Origin: Phycisphaerales bacterium
GTDB taxonomy: Bacteria; Planctomycetota; Phycisphaerae; Phycisphaerales; JAGLTS01
Direction: 5' to 3'
Length of the DNA: 64,000 nucleotides
Assembly: GCA_023135165.1 (NCBI GenBank)
Contig: JAGLTS010000011.1
Coordinates: 1-64,000, forward strand
In this document: piece by piece, positions 23,526 through 32,641 of the stretch
How the letters are laid out: every line of letters starts with the position of its first letter
Numbering within the stretch: the first letter of the stretch is position 1
Program-made: the position numbers and the translations under genes
Notes under the pieces: generated by a model
The model's input: only the letters and a program-made list of their open reading frames with translations
Databases searched by the model: none
What the model was told of the DNA's origin: nothing

Positions 23526-24989
23526 ATGAGCATTCACTGGCCGATCATCAGAAACTGTCTCCGCTTCCCCCGGCGCATCGCCGTCATCGACGATCAGCGC
23601 CGTTGGCGGGCGATTGAGTTGCTCGTCGGCGCGATGCACCTCGCCGATGCGATCACTCACGTGAATCATTCGAGGACGGTCGGCCTGCTCCTCCCCACAT
23701 CCGGCCTCTTCCCGATGGCGGCGCTCGCGGGCTGGATCTCCGGCAAGACGATCGTCCCGCTCAACTACCTGCTCAAAGCGGACGACCTGCAATACGTCGT
23801 CGATGACTGCGACACGGACACGATCATCACCGTTCAGCCAATGCTCGATTTCCTCGCCGAGCCGCCTCGCGGACCGCGCATCATCCGACTCGAAGATGTG
23901 TCGTTCAAGGGTCTGCCTCGCCTGCGTTGGCCTCGCCGCGCGGGAAAGGACAATCTCGCGGCGATCCTCTACACGTCGGGCACATCGGGCAAGCCCAAGG
24001 GCGTCATGCTCACGCACGGCAACCTCAGCGCCAACATCCGCCAGATCGTCGAGTGGGTGCGCTTCACGCGCGTCGATTCGTTCCTCGGCGTCCTCCCCGC
24101 GTTCCACAGCTTCGGTCTCACCGTCCTGACGCTCCTTCCGCTCACCATCGGCGCGAAGGTGATCTACACCGCGCGGTTCGTTCCGAAGCGCATCGTGGAA
24201 CTGATGCGCACACACCGACCTGACGTCATCGTGGCGATCCCATCGATGTACAACGCGCTGCTCACGGTCAAGAAAGCCGAGCCCGCGGACTTCGCATCGC
24301 TGCGCTACACCGTCTCCGGAGCCGAGCCGCTACCCGACGCCGTCTTCGAGCGATTCCGTGAGCGCTACAACGTCACGATCAACGAAGGCTACGGCCTGAC
24401 GGAGACAAGCCCCGCGACGCACTGGTGTCGGCCGGAGGAGTTCCGCAGGCACAGCGTCGGCAAGCCCATTCCGCGCGTCGTGCAGAGAATCGTCGATCCA
24501 GTAACGGGGCGTGAATGCGCCGTCAACGAGGAAGGCGAGATCCGCCTCGCCGGGCCGAACATCATGAAGGGATACTACAAGCTTCCCGAACAAACGCGCG
24601 AGGCGTTCAGCGACGATGGCATGTTCCGAACAGGCGACATCGGACGGATCGACGAGGAGGGCTACCTCTTCATCACCGGCAGACTCAAGGAGATGCTCAT
24701 CATCGGTGGCGAAAACGTCTTCCCGCGCGAGATCGAAGAGGTGCTCAATGGGCATGAATCGATCAGCGCATCCGCTGTGATCGGCCAGCAAGATCCATCG
24801 CGCGGCGAGGTGCCGATCGCCTTTGTCGAACTGAACGAGGGTTGCGAGTTCGACGAACAGGCACTGCGAAGCCGGTGCAGGGAATCGCTTGCCCAGTACA
24901 AGGTCCCGCGCGAGATCCGCTGCGTCGAAACATTGCCTCGCAGCCCGACCGGCAAGATCCTCCGCCGCGAGTTGAAGAACACACTGTAG
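23526..24989 (+). CDS. AMP-dependent acyl ligase (acyl-CoA synthetase family)
   Basis: A 487-residue adenylate-forming enzyme that activates a carboxylic acid, probably a fatty acid, with ATP and passes it to CoA or another carrier. Signature segments: YTSGTSGKPKGVMLTH (P-loop), EGYGLTETSP, FRTGDIGRIDEEGYLFITGR, LKEMLIIGGENVFPREIE, and RSPTGKILRREL with the catalytic lysine. The ATG at 23526 has GAGG at the right distance; a TTG 12 nt earlier is in frame but less likely. With the acyltransferase at 21117 it hints at a lipid-remodelling operon. A CYTH gene follows 9 nt later. Confidence 0.92.
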   Translation: MSIHWPIIRNCLRFPRRIAVIDDQRRWRAIELLVGAMHLADAITHVNHSRTVGLLLPTSGLFPMAALAGWISGKTIVPLNYLLKADDLQYVVDDCDTDTIITVQPMLDFLAEPPRGPRIIRLEDVSFKGLPRLRWPRRAGKDNLAAILYTSGTSGKPKGVMLTHGNLSANIRQIVEWVRFTRVDSFLGVLPAFHSFGLTVLTLLPLTIGAKVIYTARFVPKRIVELMRTHRPDVIVAIPSMYNALLTVKKAEPADFASLRYTVSGAEPLPDAVFERFRERYNVTINEGYGLTETSPATHWCRPEEFRRHSVGKPIPRVVQRIVDPVTGRECAVNEEGEIRLAGPNIMKGYYKLPEQTREAFSDDGMFRTGDIGRIDEEGYLFITGRLKEMLIIGGENVFPREIEEVLNGHESISASAVIGQQDPSRGEVPIAFVELNEGCEFDEQALRSRCRESLAQYKVPREIRCVETLPRSPTGKILRRELKNTL

Positions 24990-24998
24990 GGGCGATCC

Positions 24999-25478
24999 AT
25001 GCCGACCGAGATCGAGCGCAAGTTCCTCATCCGCGACGACGCTTGGCAGGCTCTTGCTGACGCCGGCGTCGCATGTCGGCAGGGATACATCTCCACCGAA
25101 CCCGCCTGCGCGGTGCGAGTCCGCATCATCGGCGATCGCGCAACATTGTCGATCAAGGCGCTCGCCAGCGACGGCCGAGACTTGGCGACTCGCCTGGAGT
25201 ACGAGTACCCCATACCGACAAGCGAAGCCGAGGAGATGCTCGCCAACCTCTGCGCGGGTGCAATCATTGAGAAGACACGGCGCCGCCTGAGCCATGCCGG
25301 AATGATGTGGGAGATCGATGTCTTTCACGGCGACAACGCCGGGCTGGTCGTCGCGGAAGTCGAGCTTGAGTCACGCGATCAGCACATTGATCTGCCGACA
25401 TGGGTCGGCGACGAAGTCACGGATGATTCGCGGTATCTGAACGTCAACCTTGCGGTTCGGCCTTACACGACGTGGTGA
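24999..25478 (+). CDS. CYTH domain protein (triphosphate tunnel metalloenzyme)
   Basis: A 159-residue protein opening with the signature EIERKFLIRD. Charged strands typical of the tunnel follow (AVRVRIIGDRATLSIKAL, RLEYEYPI, EKTRRRL, WEIDVFHG, VAEVELES). Such enzymes hydrolyse inorganic triphosphate or related substrates with a divalent metal. It ends an operon and its stop lies 4 bp from the stop of the convergent transglutaminase-like gene, leaving no room for a terminator. Confidence 0.92.
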   Translation: MPTEIERKFLIRDDAWQALADAGVACRQGYISTEPACAVRVRIIGDRATLSIKALASDGRDLATRLEYEYPIPTSEAEEMLANLCAGAIIEKTRRRLSHAGMMWEIDVFHGDNAGLVVAEVELESRDQHIDLPTWVGDEVTDDSRYLNVNLAVRPYTTW

Positions 25479-25482
25479 TCGC

Positions 25483-26646
25483 TCAGTCATCGGCGGCAGG
25501 CGAATCCGCGCGCTTCGGCGCAGTCTGCACGTGAAACACAAGGAGGTGCGTCAGCTTGCGGCCCTCCGGCCGAGATGCTGCATCCCACGACCACAGCGAC
25601 GGCCGTCCCGCCAGCGATCCCCGTGAAGGTCGTAAGTGATACGTCAGCGGAATGCGATCTTCCAGGTCGTTCAAGCTGCCGAAGTCATCCCACGTCCGGT
25701 CAAGCGGTTGCATCCGAGTTGAATGCCCTCGCAGTCGATCAACGTCAATGGGAATCCAGTGGTTCGTGCCTGCCTCGGCGTCATGAATGCAGAACTCAAC
25801 CCAAACGGTGAGCTCAGCTTCACGCGTAACGCCGATGACAAGGCGAGCCGGTATTCCCGCAGCGCGAAGGCAGGCGACGACCGCACAGCAGAGGTCAGCG
25901 GATGTCCCCGAAGCGTCGACCAAGGAGCGTTTCGCGCCCTTTACATTGAAGCCTCTGATGAAATGGTCGCCAAAGAGCGTCGTCATCCTCCCGGACACCT
26001 GCACTGACTCGATGACCTTCCCGGTGATCGCCTTGGCGGTGACATACGGCGGGATGGTCCACGGGTCCGTGCCGAGCCATGAACGGACAAGCTCAACGAT
26101 CTGCGGATCATCCGACTCGATGTACGGCTCAGGTCGAAGAAACGCCGCAACATCCGCCGGCCAGTGGTTCCACCACGCGCACTGCGCGGCGCGAGGTTCG
26201 TCCACAACGGATTCGAATGCGCGCACGTGACGCACGAACTGCAACTCAAGGCGCGTCGTCGTGAACGCGGGCAAGCGCAGGCATCCGAACCGCTCGCTCG
26301 GCGAATCGCCGGGAACAAGCTCGATCGGCAGGTCAGCGCGAAGATCGTCGAGCCGTAGCGCCCCGCGCGCGAGATCGAGAGCCGACTCGTGATACGGGCC
26401 ATCCTCGATCAGCGGGAAGTACGCGCAGGTCTCGCCGTCGGAGAAGCGATCCAGTCGCTCCTTGGGCAAGAGCGGCCACGCGGATTCCCCATCCGACACG
26501 CCCGGCAGCTTGTACGGATCGCGGCGCGATTCGTGGAACCGGCCGACACAGACATCCATTCGCACGATCCAGTCATGGTGGTCGCCGCGCTCCGTGACCG
26601 GCGTAACACCAAGTGCGAGGCTCATCGCAATCGTTGCGGTCAACAT
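25483..26646 (-). CDS. Secreted transglutaminase-fold protein, paralogue 2
   Basis: A 387-residue protein with a signal peptide (LTATIAMSLALGVTPV). The core SADLCCAVVACLRAAGIPAR and VIGVT aligns with the transglutaminase-like Cys region and HWIPIDVD with the Asp region, but the usual HAWVE histidine position reads TVWVE, so the catalytic His is missing. The ATG at 26646 is preceded by GGAAGGACG; the extension to 26856 is unlikely. It is a paralogue of the adjacent gene at 26696, with shared segments such as PPYVTAKAITGKVIE. An inactive, ligand-binding or altered-mechanism role is inferred. Confidence 0.8.
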   Translation of the reverse strand: MLTATIAMSLALGVTPVTERGDHHDWIVRMDVCVGRFHESRRDPYKLPGVSDGESAWPLLPKERLDRFSDGETCAYFPLIEDGPYHESALDLARGALRLDDLRADLPIELVPGDSPSERFGCLRLPAFTTTRLELQFVRHVRAFESVVDEPRAAQCAWWNHWPADVAAFLRPEPYIESDDPQIVELVRSWLGTDPWTIPPYVTAKAITGKVIESVQVSGRMTTLFGDHFIRGFNVKGAKRSLVDASGTSADLCCAVVACLRAAGIPARLVIGVTREAELTVWVEFCIHDAEAGTNHWIPIDVDRLRGHSTRMQPLDRTWDDFGSLNDLEDRIPLTYHLRPSRGSLAGRPSLWSWDAASRPEGRKLTHLLVFHVQTAPKRADSPAADD

Positions 26647-26695
26647 GACTCGTCCTTCCCGGTCCGGCGAGATCGGCTGAACCGATGCGCCCCAG

Positions 26696-27799
26696 TTATC
26701 CGCCGCCGCGCTTCGGCGTCTTGAACACCTTCCACGTGAGGTATTGCCGCGCCGGTTCCGCCTTCGGTCGCGGATCCCAGCCCCACAGCGCGGGCGGGCC
26801 GGCGTTTCGCACAGCAGTCGGCGGATGGAAGTGGTACGCCAACGGAATGAACTCATTGAAGTTCTTGATCACGGCAAAGTCCTTCCACTGCCGATCAAGC
26901 GGCCCGGAGCGCGACGATCGCCTGCGAAGCCCGATGATGTCCACGGGCAGCCAGACGCCCTCCGCGCACTCCTCGTCGTAGATGTAGAACTCGGTCCACA
27001 TCCTGAATTCCTTGCGGCGCGCGTGCATGCCGATCACCGGGCGTGCGGGAATCCCCGCGGCGCGCAGGCAAGCTGTGTGGAAACAGACAATGTCGCCATC
27101 CGTCCCCTTGCGGCTCTCCAGCAGCCAACGTGCACCGCGCAGATCAAAACCGGCGAAGCGGCCTTGGTCGTCGTTCACCCAGTCCTTCCCGCTTCGCTGC
27201 ACGTACTCGATCACTTGACCGGTGACCGCCTTCGCAGCCATGTACGGCGGGACGGAGCGCACGTTGCCCCGCGTCCAGCGCTTGACGAGTGCTTTGATAT
27301 CCTCATCATCCGATTCGATGAACAGTTGCGGCTTAAGCGCGTCGGTGACGTGCCCCGGCCACTTCGCAGGCCATGGCAGTTCCGCTGCGAGATCTTTGCG
27401 CACGATTGACTCGTAACACGTGAAGCGTTGTGTGATCGTGAGCTCGATCTCCCGACCATTGAACTCGTCGATGTTCCACACGCCCAGGCTTGAGCCGAGC
27501 GGGTAGTCGCCCGACACGCTGAAATGCGGATCGACAGCCCGGTCATCCAGTTCAAGCGTCGCCTCGATCCCCTCGACCTTCGACTCGAAGAACGCACCCT
27601 CCGCGAGGATCGGGAAGACAATCGGCGTCTTCTGGATGTGGAACGTTGACGTGTCAACAGATTCATCGCCGGGCCGAACTTCGCGCCTGTAGCGCTCGAC
27701 CGTGATGTTGATTGTGATTGTCCAGTCGTCGCTGTCGCCTCGCTCGGCAATGGGTGGGGCGGCGAGAACACAGCAGGCAATGGTCGCGGCAGTCAGCAT
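26696..27799 (-). CDS. Secreted transglutaminase-fold protein, paralogue 1
   Basis: A 367-residue exported protein (signal peptide LTAATIACCVLAAPPIA). The fold core is DIVCFHTACLRAAGIPARPV, followed by FRMWTEFYIYDE where the canonical His-Ala-Trp is expected, and GVWLPVDIIGL. The His is replaced by Arg. GDSDDWTITINITVERY near the start parallels GDHHDWIVRMDVCVGRF in the neighbour. The start at 27799 has AAAGG at good spacing and mirrors the neighbour's start. The two genes are in tandem, 49 nt apart, and likely co-transcribed. Confidence 0.8.
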   Translation of the reverse strand: MLTAATIACCVLAAPPIAERGDSDDWTITINITVERYRREVRPGDESVDTSTFHIQKTPIVFPILAEGAFFESKVEGIEATLELDDRAVDPHFSVSGDYPLGSSLGVWNIDEFNGREIELTITQRFTCYESIVRKDLAAELPWPAKWPGHVTDALKPQLFIESDDEDIKALVKRWTRGNVRSVPPYMAAKAVTGQVIEYVQRSGKDWVNDDQGRFAGFDLRGARWLLESRKGTDGDIVCFHTACLRAAGIPARPVIGMHARRKEFRMWTEFYIYDEECAEGVWLPVDIIGLRRRSSRSGPLDRQWKDFAVIKNFNEFIPLAYHFHPPTAVRNAGPPALWGWDPRPKAEPARQYLTWKVFKTPKRGGG

Positions 27800-28402
27800 C
27801 GCAAGACCTTTCAAGTGCGGAGTGGAGGATGTCCCGGATCAGACACACCGCTCAACCCTGTCGGCAGTGTACGCCAAGGCCCGCACGTTCATTCGCGCCG
27901 GTTCGCGGGACGCCGCTGCCCGACACCCCATACGGCTGGGATCGCGGTGGTGATTCAGCGCAGCTACGGGAAAGCGCCGGTTCGCGCTCGCTATAAACAG
28001 GCCGGACGCGAGACAAGCCCGCAGTCCGGCCCTTCCGGGGGCAACGTAGGTACTCAAGTGTAGCCCGGAGCACGAGTCGGACAACTGTTCATTGCCCAGA
28101 ACTGTCATTTTTGCCAAATTGACAGATCACACAACACCGTACTCCGTGCAGGACGACCGACCACTGCCCGGAATGGGTTGGGCCGTCATCACAGGATCGA
28201 AATAGGGATCTCTCGCCAGCCCGCAGTGATTTGCGCCCCAAGTTGTTGGTATTTCGAGTGTTACGCCTGACAACCGAGGCGGGTCGGAACGACCATGGCC
28301 ATAGGCATCACCGAGCCGTGCGTGTCCGATGCGCCACACAACCGGACATGCCCCTTGCAGATCGGGCGGTATACTGAAACACGTCGAAAAGGGAGAACAA
28401 CC
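27800..28402. other. Divergent intergenic region, about 600 bp
   Basis: Separates the transglutaminase-like pair (minus) from the NfeD/flotillin pair (plus). Contains a dyad CTGTCA (28102-28107) and TGACAG (28120-28125) flanking a T/A-rich centre, which could be an operator, and the -10 TATACT at 28370. Nothing else with clear structure was seen; short frames here look spurious. Confidence 0.55.
28370..28375 (+). promoter_or_regulatory. -10 element TATACT for the NfeD-like/flotillin operon
   Basis: GGTATACTG lies 27 nt before the NfeD-like start codon, with an AGGGAG ribosome binding site in between. No matching -35 at 17 nt. Confidence 0.55.
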
Positions 28403-29056
28403 ATGCCGTTCAGCGAACTGACCACCTGGTTTTGGGTACTCGCTCTGCTTGGTTCAGGAGTCTTCATCCTGCGCGTCGCCATGATGCTCACCGGGCTTGC
28501 GGCCGAGGGAGTGGATGCCGACCTGGGAATGGACGGCGACCTCGGTGACATGGGAGACATCGGTGATGCGGGCGGGGCCGACGCTATCGCGGACGTGCCG
28601 GACGGCATGGGCGATGCACACCGCTCGACACACGCCTTCCAGATATTCAGCATCCAGACCGTGTCCGCGTTCACCATGGGCACCGGCTGGATGGGGCTTG
28701 CCGCGCATCACGGCGAACTCGGCTTCCAACCACAGCCGTTCCTGTCCATCCTTCTGGCCGTCGCGTTCGGCGTGTTCGTCGCGTGGCTCCAGCTCTGGCT
28801 CCTGCGCAAGAGCAGGCTGCTCGAATCACGCGGTGCACGCATCAACCCACGCGACGCCATCGGAAAGGCTGGCCAGGTCTACATGCGCATTCCTGAAGAG
28901 AACACAGGACAGGGCAAGGTGCGCGTCAACATCTCAGGCTCACTGAGAATCATGCCCGCCGTCACCGACGGGTCGGCCATCGAATCATTCACCAGCATCA
29001 GCGTCAAGAGCGCCCGCAGCGACGGCGTGCTGATCGTCGCGCCAACGGACGTCTAG
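28403..29056 (+). CDS. NfeD-like membrane protein with C-terminal OB domain
   Basis: A 217-residue protein. Hydrophobic segments near 8-30 and in the middle (about 78-100 and 112-130) flank an acidic loop rich in GDLGDMGDIGDAGG. The C-terminal part (DAIGKAGQVYMRI, GKVRVNISGSL) is an OB-fold-like domain as in short NfeD proteins. The ATG at 28403 follows AAAAGGGAGAACAACC; the frame upstream to 28295 is spurious. NfeD proteins partner with flotillins, and a flotillin gene follows 42 nt later, so the two likely form one membrane-scaffold complex. Confidence 0.85.
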   Translation: MPFSELTTWFWVLALLGSGVFILRVAMMLTGLAAEGVDADLGMDGDLGDMGDIGDAGGADAIADVPDGMGDAHRSTHAFQIFSIQTVSAFTMGTGWMGLAAHHGELGFQPQPFLSILLAVAFGVFVAWLQLWLLRKSRLLESRGARINPRDAIGKAGQVYMRIPEENTGQGKVRVNISGSLRIMPAVTDGSAIESFTSISVKSARSDGVLIVAPTDV

Positions 29057-29098
29057 GCCGCTGCAGCACATCACAACCACCCCAGCGCGGAGGGATCC

Positions 29099-30649
29099 AT
29101 GCCACACGCATTCCACACACTCGCACAGAACAGCGACGGGCCGCCGTTTTTCACGATGGCCGTCATTGGTGTTGTCGTTGTCATTGTCGTCTTCGTCGCG
29201 GCGTTTCTCGCCAGCAGGTATCGGCGATGTCCATCCAACCGCATCCTCGTCATCTTCGGTAAGATCGCAGGTTCACAGGCATCCAAGTGCTTGCACGGCG
29301 GCGGCACGTTCGTCTGGCCGCTCATCCAGGACTACGCGTACCTCAACCTCGAACCGCTCGTCATCGAGATCGAGCTGATGGGGGCGCTCTCCCGCAACAA
29401 CATCCGCGTCAACGTGCCGTCAACCTTCACGGTCGGCGTCTCGACTCGACCGGAGGTCATGACCTCCGCCGCCGAGCGACTGCTCATGCTTCACGAGAAC
29501 AAGATCCGTGAGCAGGCGCAGGACATCATCCTCGGCCAGCTTCGTCTGGTCATCGCCACACTCGCCATCGAGGAGATCAACCGCGACCGTGAGAAGTTCC
29601 TCACGCTGATCGAGGAGAACGTCTCCACCGAGCTTGCGAAGATCGGCCTGGATGTCATCAACGTGAACATCCGCGATATCACGGATGAATCGGGCTACAT
29701 CGTCGCGATCGGTCGGCGTGCCGCCGCGGAAGCGATCAACCGTGCGAAGGTCGAAGTCGCGCAGCAGGAACGTGATGGCGCCACGGGTCAAGCGATCGCC
29801 CAGCGTGAACAGAACATCGCCGTCGCGGACGAGATGGCGGCGTCCGAGCAGGGCAAGAAGGACGCTGAGCAGCGCCAGCGCGTGGCGGTTTCGGCGCTCG
29901 AAGCCCAGGCGGTCACGGGCGAGGCCCAGGCGCAGCGCGAGCAGCGTATTCAAGTCGCCGGCGCGGAAGCAGTGGCGGTCACGGGTGAGAACGAAGCGTC
30001 CCAGCGCGTGGCGAACTCCGACGCCGAACTCGCCGAGGTGCGGGCCGAGGCGAAGCGCCGCGCTGATGTTGCGACCGCACAATCGCAAGAGCAAATCCTC
30101 ATCGCTGAACGTGAAAAGGAGCTGGCGCGCCTGTCGAAAGAACAGCTTGCGCCCCAGGAAATCGAGCGGACCCGCATCGAGATCGAGGCGGAGGCTGAGG
30201 CGGAGCGCAGGCGTCGCATCGCCAGGGGTGATGCCGATGCGATCCTTGCGAGGTACAACGCTGAGGCGGAAGGCACGCAACACGTGCTCGAAGCCAAGGC
30301 GGCAGGCTACCTGCAACTCGTCGAGGCATGTGCACAAAACCCGCAGCTCGCGCCGACGCTGCTGATGATCGAGAAGCTCCCCGACATCGTGGCCGAGCAG
30401 GTCAAGGCGATCAAGAACCTGCAGATCGACAAGATCACCGTCTGGGACTCCGGCTCAAACGGGCGAGGCGGCAAGGGTGCGACCGCCGACTTCCTCAGCG
30501 GCCTGATCGGTTCGCTCCCACAAATGCACGAACTCGCTCGGCAGGCGGGCATTAAGCTCCCGTCCGTTCTCGGCGAACTCGACAGCGACCTCGACGGTGA
30601 TACCGTCGTCACGCCAACCGCCGACGCATCGGGCGACAGCCAGGCATAG
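29099..30649 (+). CDS. Flotillin-like SPFH protein
   Basis: A 516-residue protein with an N-terminal membrane helix (about 19-39), an SPFH domain (about 45-205, CPSNRILVIFGKIAG, FVWPLIQDYAYLNLEPLVIE) and a long alanine/glutamate coiled coil (about 210-405, EAQAVTGEAQAQREQRIQVA). The C-terminal region (KITVWDSGSNGRGGKGATA) is typical of flotillins. It should oligomerise in the membrane and organise microdomains with the NfeD-like neighbour. A strong Rho-independent terminator follows 35 nt later, closing the operon. Confidence 0.94.
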   Translation: MPHAFHTLAQNSDGPPFFTMAVIGVVVVIVVFVAAFLASRYRRCPSNRILVIFGKIAGSQASKCLHGGGTFVWPLIQDYAYLNLEPLVIEIELMGALSRNNIRVNVPSTFTVGVSTRPEVMTSAAERLLMLHENKIREQAQDIILGQLRLVIATLAIEEINRDREKFLTLIEENVSTELAKIGLDVINVNIRDITDESGYIVAIGRRAAAEAINRAKVEVAQQERDGATGQAIAQREQNIAVADEMAASEQGKKDAEQRQRVAVSALEAQAVTGEAQAQREQRIQVAGAEAVAVTGENEASQRVANSDAELAEVRAEAKRRADVATAQSQEQILIAEREKELARLSKEQLAPQEIERTRIEIEAEAEAERRRRIARGDADAILARYNAEAEGTQHVLEAKAAGYLQLVEACAQNPQLAPTLLMIEKLPDIVAEQVKAIKNLQIDKITVWDSGSNGRGGKGATADFLSGLIGSLPQMHELARQAGIKLPSVLGELDSDLDGDTVVTPTADASGDSQA

Positions 30650-30684
30650 GAATCATCGCCTCACCACTTTTCGCCCTTTTCGAC

Positions 30685-30726
30685 GGCGGCGGTCCCGGTC
30701 ACCCGACCCGGCCCGCCGCCTTTTTC
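30685..30726 (+). terminator. Rho-independent terminator after the flotillin gene
   Basis: GGCGGCGG (30685-30692) pairs with CCGCCGCC (30713-30720), followed directly by TTTTTC. A GGTC/GACC pair extends the inner stem. The clearest intrinsic terminator in the window. Confidence 0.85.
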
Positions 30727-30777
30727 TTGACTCTTCCGGAAATCGTGCGGATGAGAGGCGAAGCCGCCCGCTACGGA

Positions 30778-32550
30778 TCATCGCTTGCGCGTAAGCCACG
30801 TGCGGAGCGCTTCGGCCGACCATGTGTTGATGCACGCATCGCGGTCCAGGCCGGCCCGTCGCGCAGCGAGGATGCCGTAGCGGATCACATCCATACCATC
30901 CGCATGATGCGCGTCGGTGTTGATGGAGAGCTTGCTCCCGGCGGCGGCGGCGGCGCGGATGTGCGTGTCGCGCAGATCCAGACGCGACCAGTGGGCGTTG
31001 ACCTCAAGGGCGGTGTCGTGCTCGGCGGCGGCGGCAAAGAGCGTGGGCATGTCGGGACTGAGACCGGGGCGCTTGCCGATGTACCTGCCCGTCGGGTGGC
31101 CGATGATGTGCACGAGCGGGTGCGTGATGGCGCGGAGCAGGCGCGAGGTCGCCGCCTTCGGTTCCTGGCGAAGCGCGCTGTGCGGGCTTGCGATGACGAT
31201 GTCCAGCTCGGCGAGCAGGTCATCGTCGTAGTCGAGCCTGCCATCCGCGAGGATGTCCACCTCGCTTCCTGCGAGGATCGTGATGTCACTGCGCCTTTCG
31301 TTGGCGGTGCGGATGGCTTGGATGTGTTCACGCAGCCGATCCGCGGACAGACCGTTGGCGATCGGTTGGCTCACGGAATGATCGGTCACGGCGACCGTGT
31401 GGTACCCGTGCGCAACGGCGAGGTCGGCGAGCTGGTCGATCGACATGCTGCCATCTGAGGCGGTCGTGTGCGTGTGCAGATCGCTTGTGATGTCGCCGAG
31501 GTCGATGAGCGCGGCGGCGTCGAAACCATCGAGCTTGACGGACTCCTCGCGCAGCTCGGGCGGAATCCAGGGCAGATCGAGGGCTTCGTAGATCGCCTGC
31601 TCGGTCAGCGCGACGGGCGTGACGTTCTGCTTTTGCGGGGGCGCATCCGGATCAGGCGGCTCGGGGAACAGACCGTACTCGTTCAGGCGCAGTCCGCGGT
31701 CGATCGCGCGTTGCCGCATCCGGATGTTGTGCTGTTTCGAGCCGGTGAAGTACATGAGCGCCGCCTCGTACGCGGGCTGTTCGACGATGCGCAGATCAAC
31801 CTGGATCGCGCCGCCATCCGGGAGGCTCATACGAACGGATGACTTCGTCTCACCGGATGCGAGGACCTTGTTCACACCGGGCAGTGTACGGAACGCCTCG
31901 GCAGCGCGCAGCGGGTCAGCGGATGTGATGAGCAGATCGATGTCGCCGATCGTCTCGGTCCCACGGCGGAGCGAACCGGCATACTGGATGCGTTTCACAC
32001 CCTTCACCTGCGACATCGTCTCGACAAGCGCCTCAGCGAGGGGCAGCGCGATGCCGATCCGCGTGCGGTCGCCGGCCGTTTCCATGAACGTGATCGCATC
32101 CGTGATGTTCGCCACCGTCTTCGCACCCATGCGCGGCAGCGTGAGAATCGAATCATCCTCGATCGCGTTCTTGACGCCTTGCAGATCGACGATGCCCAAC
32201 TCATCCCACATGAGCTTGACGGTCTTCGGCCCAAGGCCCGGCACGGCAAGCACGTCGAACAGCCCTGCAGGAACCTCGTTCATCAGACGCCCGTGCTCTT
32301 TGACCTCACCGGTCCGCACGAACTCGATGATCTTGCTTGCCGTCGCCTTGCCGATGCCGTCGATCGCGGAGAGGACCTGTGCAGCGTCATCACCCTCACG
32401 CTCGACAAGCTGCGCGAGATCGTCGGTGAGATCGGCACAGACGCGCGCGGCGCGGTTGTGCGCGTTGACGCGGAAAGCGTTGGCGCCGGTGAGTTCCAGC
32501 GCAAGCGCCATCTGCGTGAACACCTCAGCGAGCTGCCGGTTCGTGGACAT
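30778..32550 (-). CDS. polX: PolX family DNA polymerase with PHP domain
   Basis: A 590-residue two-domain repair enzyme. The N-terminal half is DNA-polymerase-beta-like: HhH segments (LSAIDGIGKATASKI, LAVPGLGPKTVKLMW) and the nucleotidyltransferase motif GSLRRGTETIGDIDLLI near residue 190. The C-terminal half (from about 360) is a PHP phosphoesterase with SDLHTHTTASDGS, VTDHS, EVN and NTDAHH metal ligands, giving 3'-5' exonuclease and possibly 3'-phosphatase activity in gap repair. ATG 32550 is preferred over 32673; a TACAGT -10 lies 6 nt upstream, suggesting a leaderless mRNA. Confidence 0.93.
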   Translation of the reverse strand: MSTNRQLAEVFTQMALALELTGANAFRVNAHNRAARVCADLTDDLAQLVEREGDDAAQVLSAIDGIGKATASKIIEFVRTGEVKEHGRLMNEVPAGLFDVLAVPGLGPKTVKLMWDELGIVDLQGVKNAIEDDSILTLPRMGAKTVANITDAITFMETAGDRTRIGIALPLAEALVETMSQVKGVKRIQYAGSLRRGTETIGDIDLLITSADPLRAAEAFRTLPGVNKVLASGETKSSVRMSLPDGGAIQVDLRIVEQPAYEAALMYFTGSKQHNIRMRQRAIDRGLRLNEYGLFPEPPDPDAPPQKQNVTPVALTEQAIYEALDLPWIPPELREESVKLDGFDAAALIDLGDITSDLHTHTTASDGSMSIDQLADLAVAHGYHTVAVTDHSVSQPIANGLSADRLREHIQAIRTANERRSDITILAGSEVDILADGRLDYDDDLLAELDIVIASPHSALRQEPKAATSRLLRAITHPLVHIIGHPTGRYIGKRPGLSPDMPTLFAAAAEHDTALEVNAHWSRLDLRDTHIRAAAAAGSKLSINTDAHHADGMDVIRYGILAARRAGLDRDACINTWSAEALRTWLTRKR

Positions 32551-32556
32551 GTCAGC

Positions 32557-32562
32557 ACTGTA
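32557..32562 (-). promoter_or_regulatory. -10 element TACAGT for polX, leaderless spacing
   Basis: On the minus strand TACAGT ends 6 nt before the polX ATG; no Shine-Dalgarno lies between. Confidence 0.5.
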
Positions 32563-32641
32563 TCCGCACGGCGCACCGGCGTGAAAGGCGGTCATCGCTC
32601 GATCCGGATATGCTGCCCGCTCTTTCCCGACGGGAGCAATC

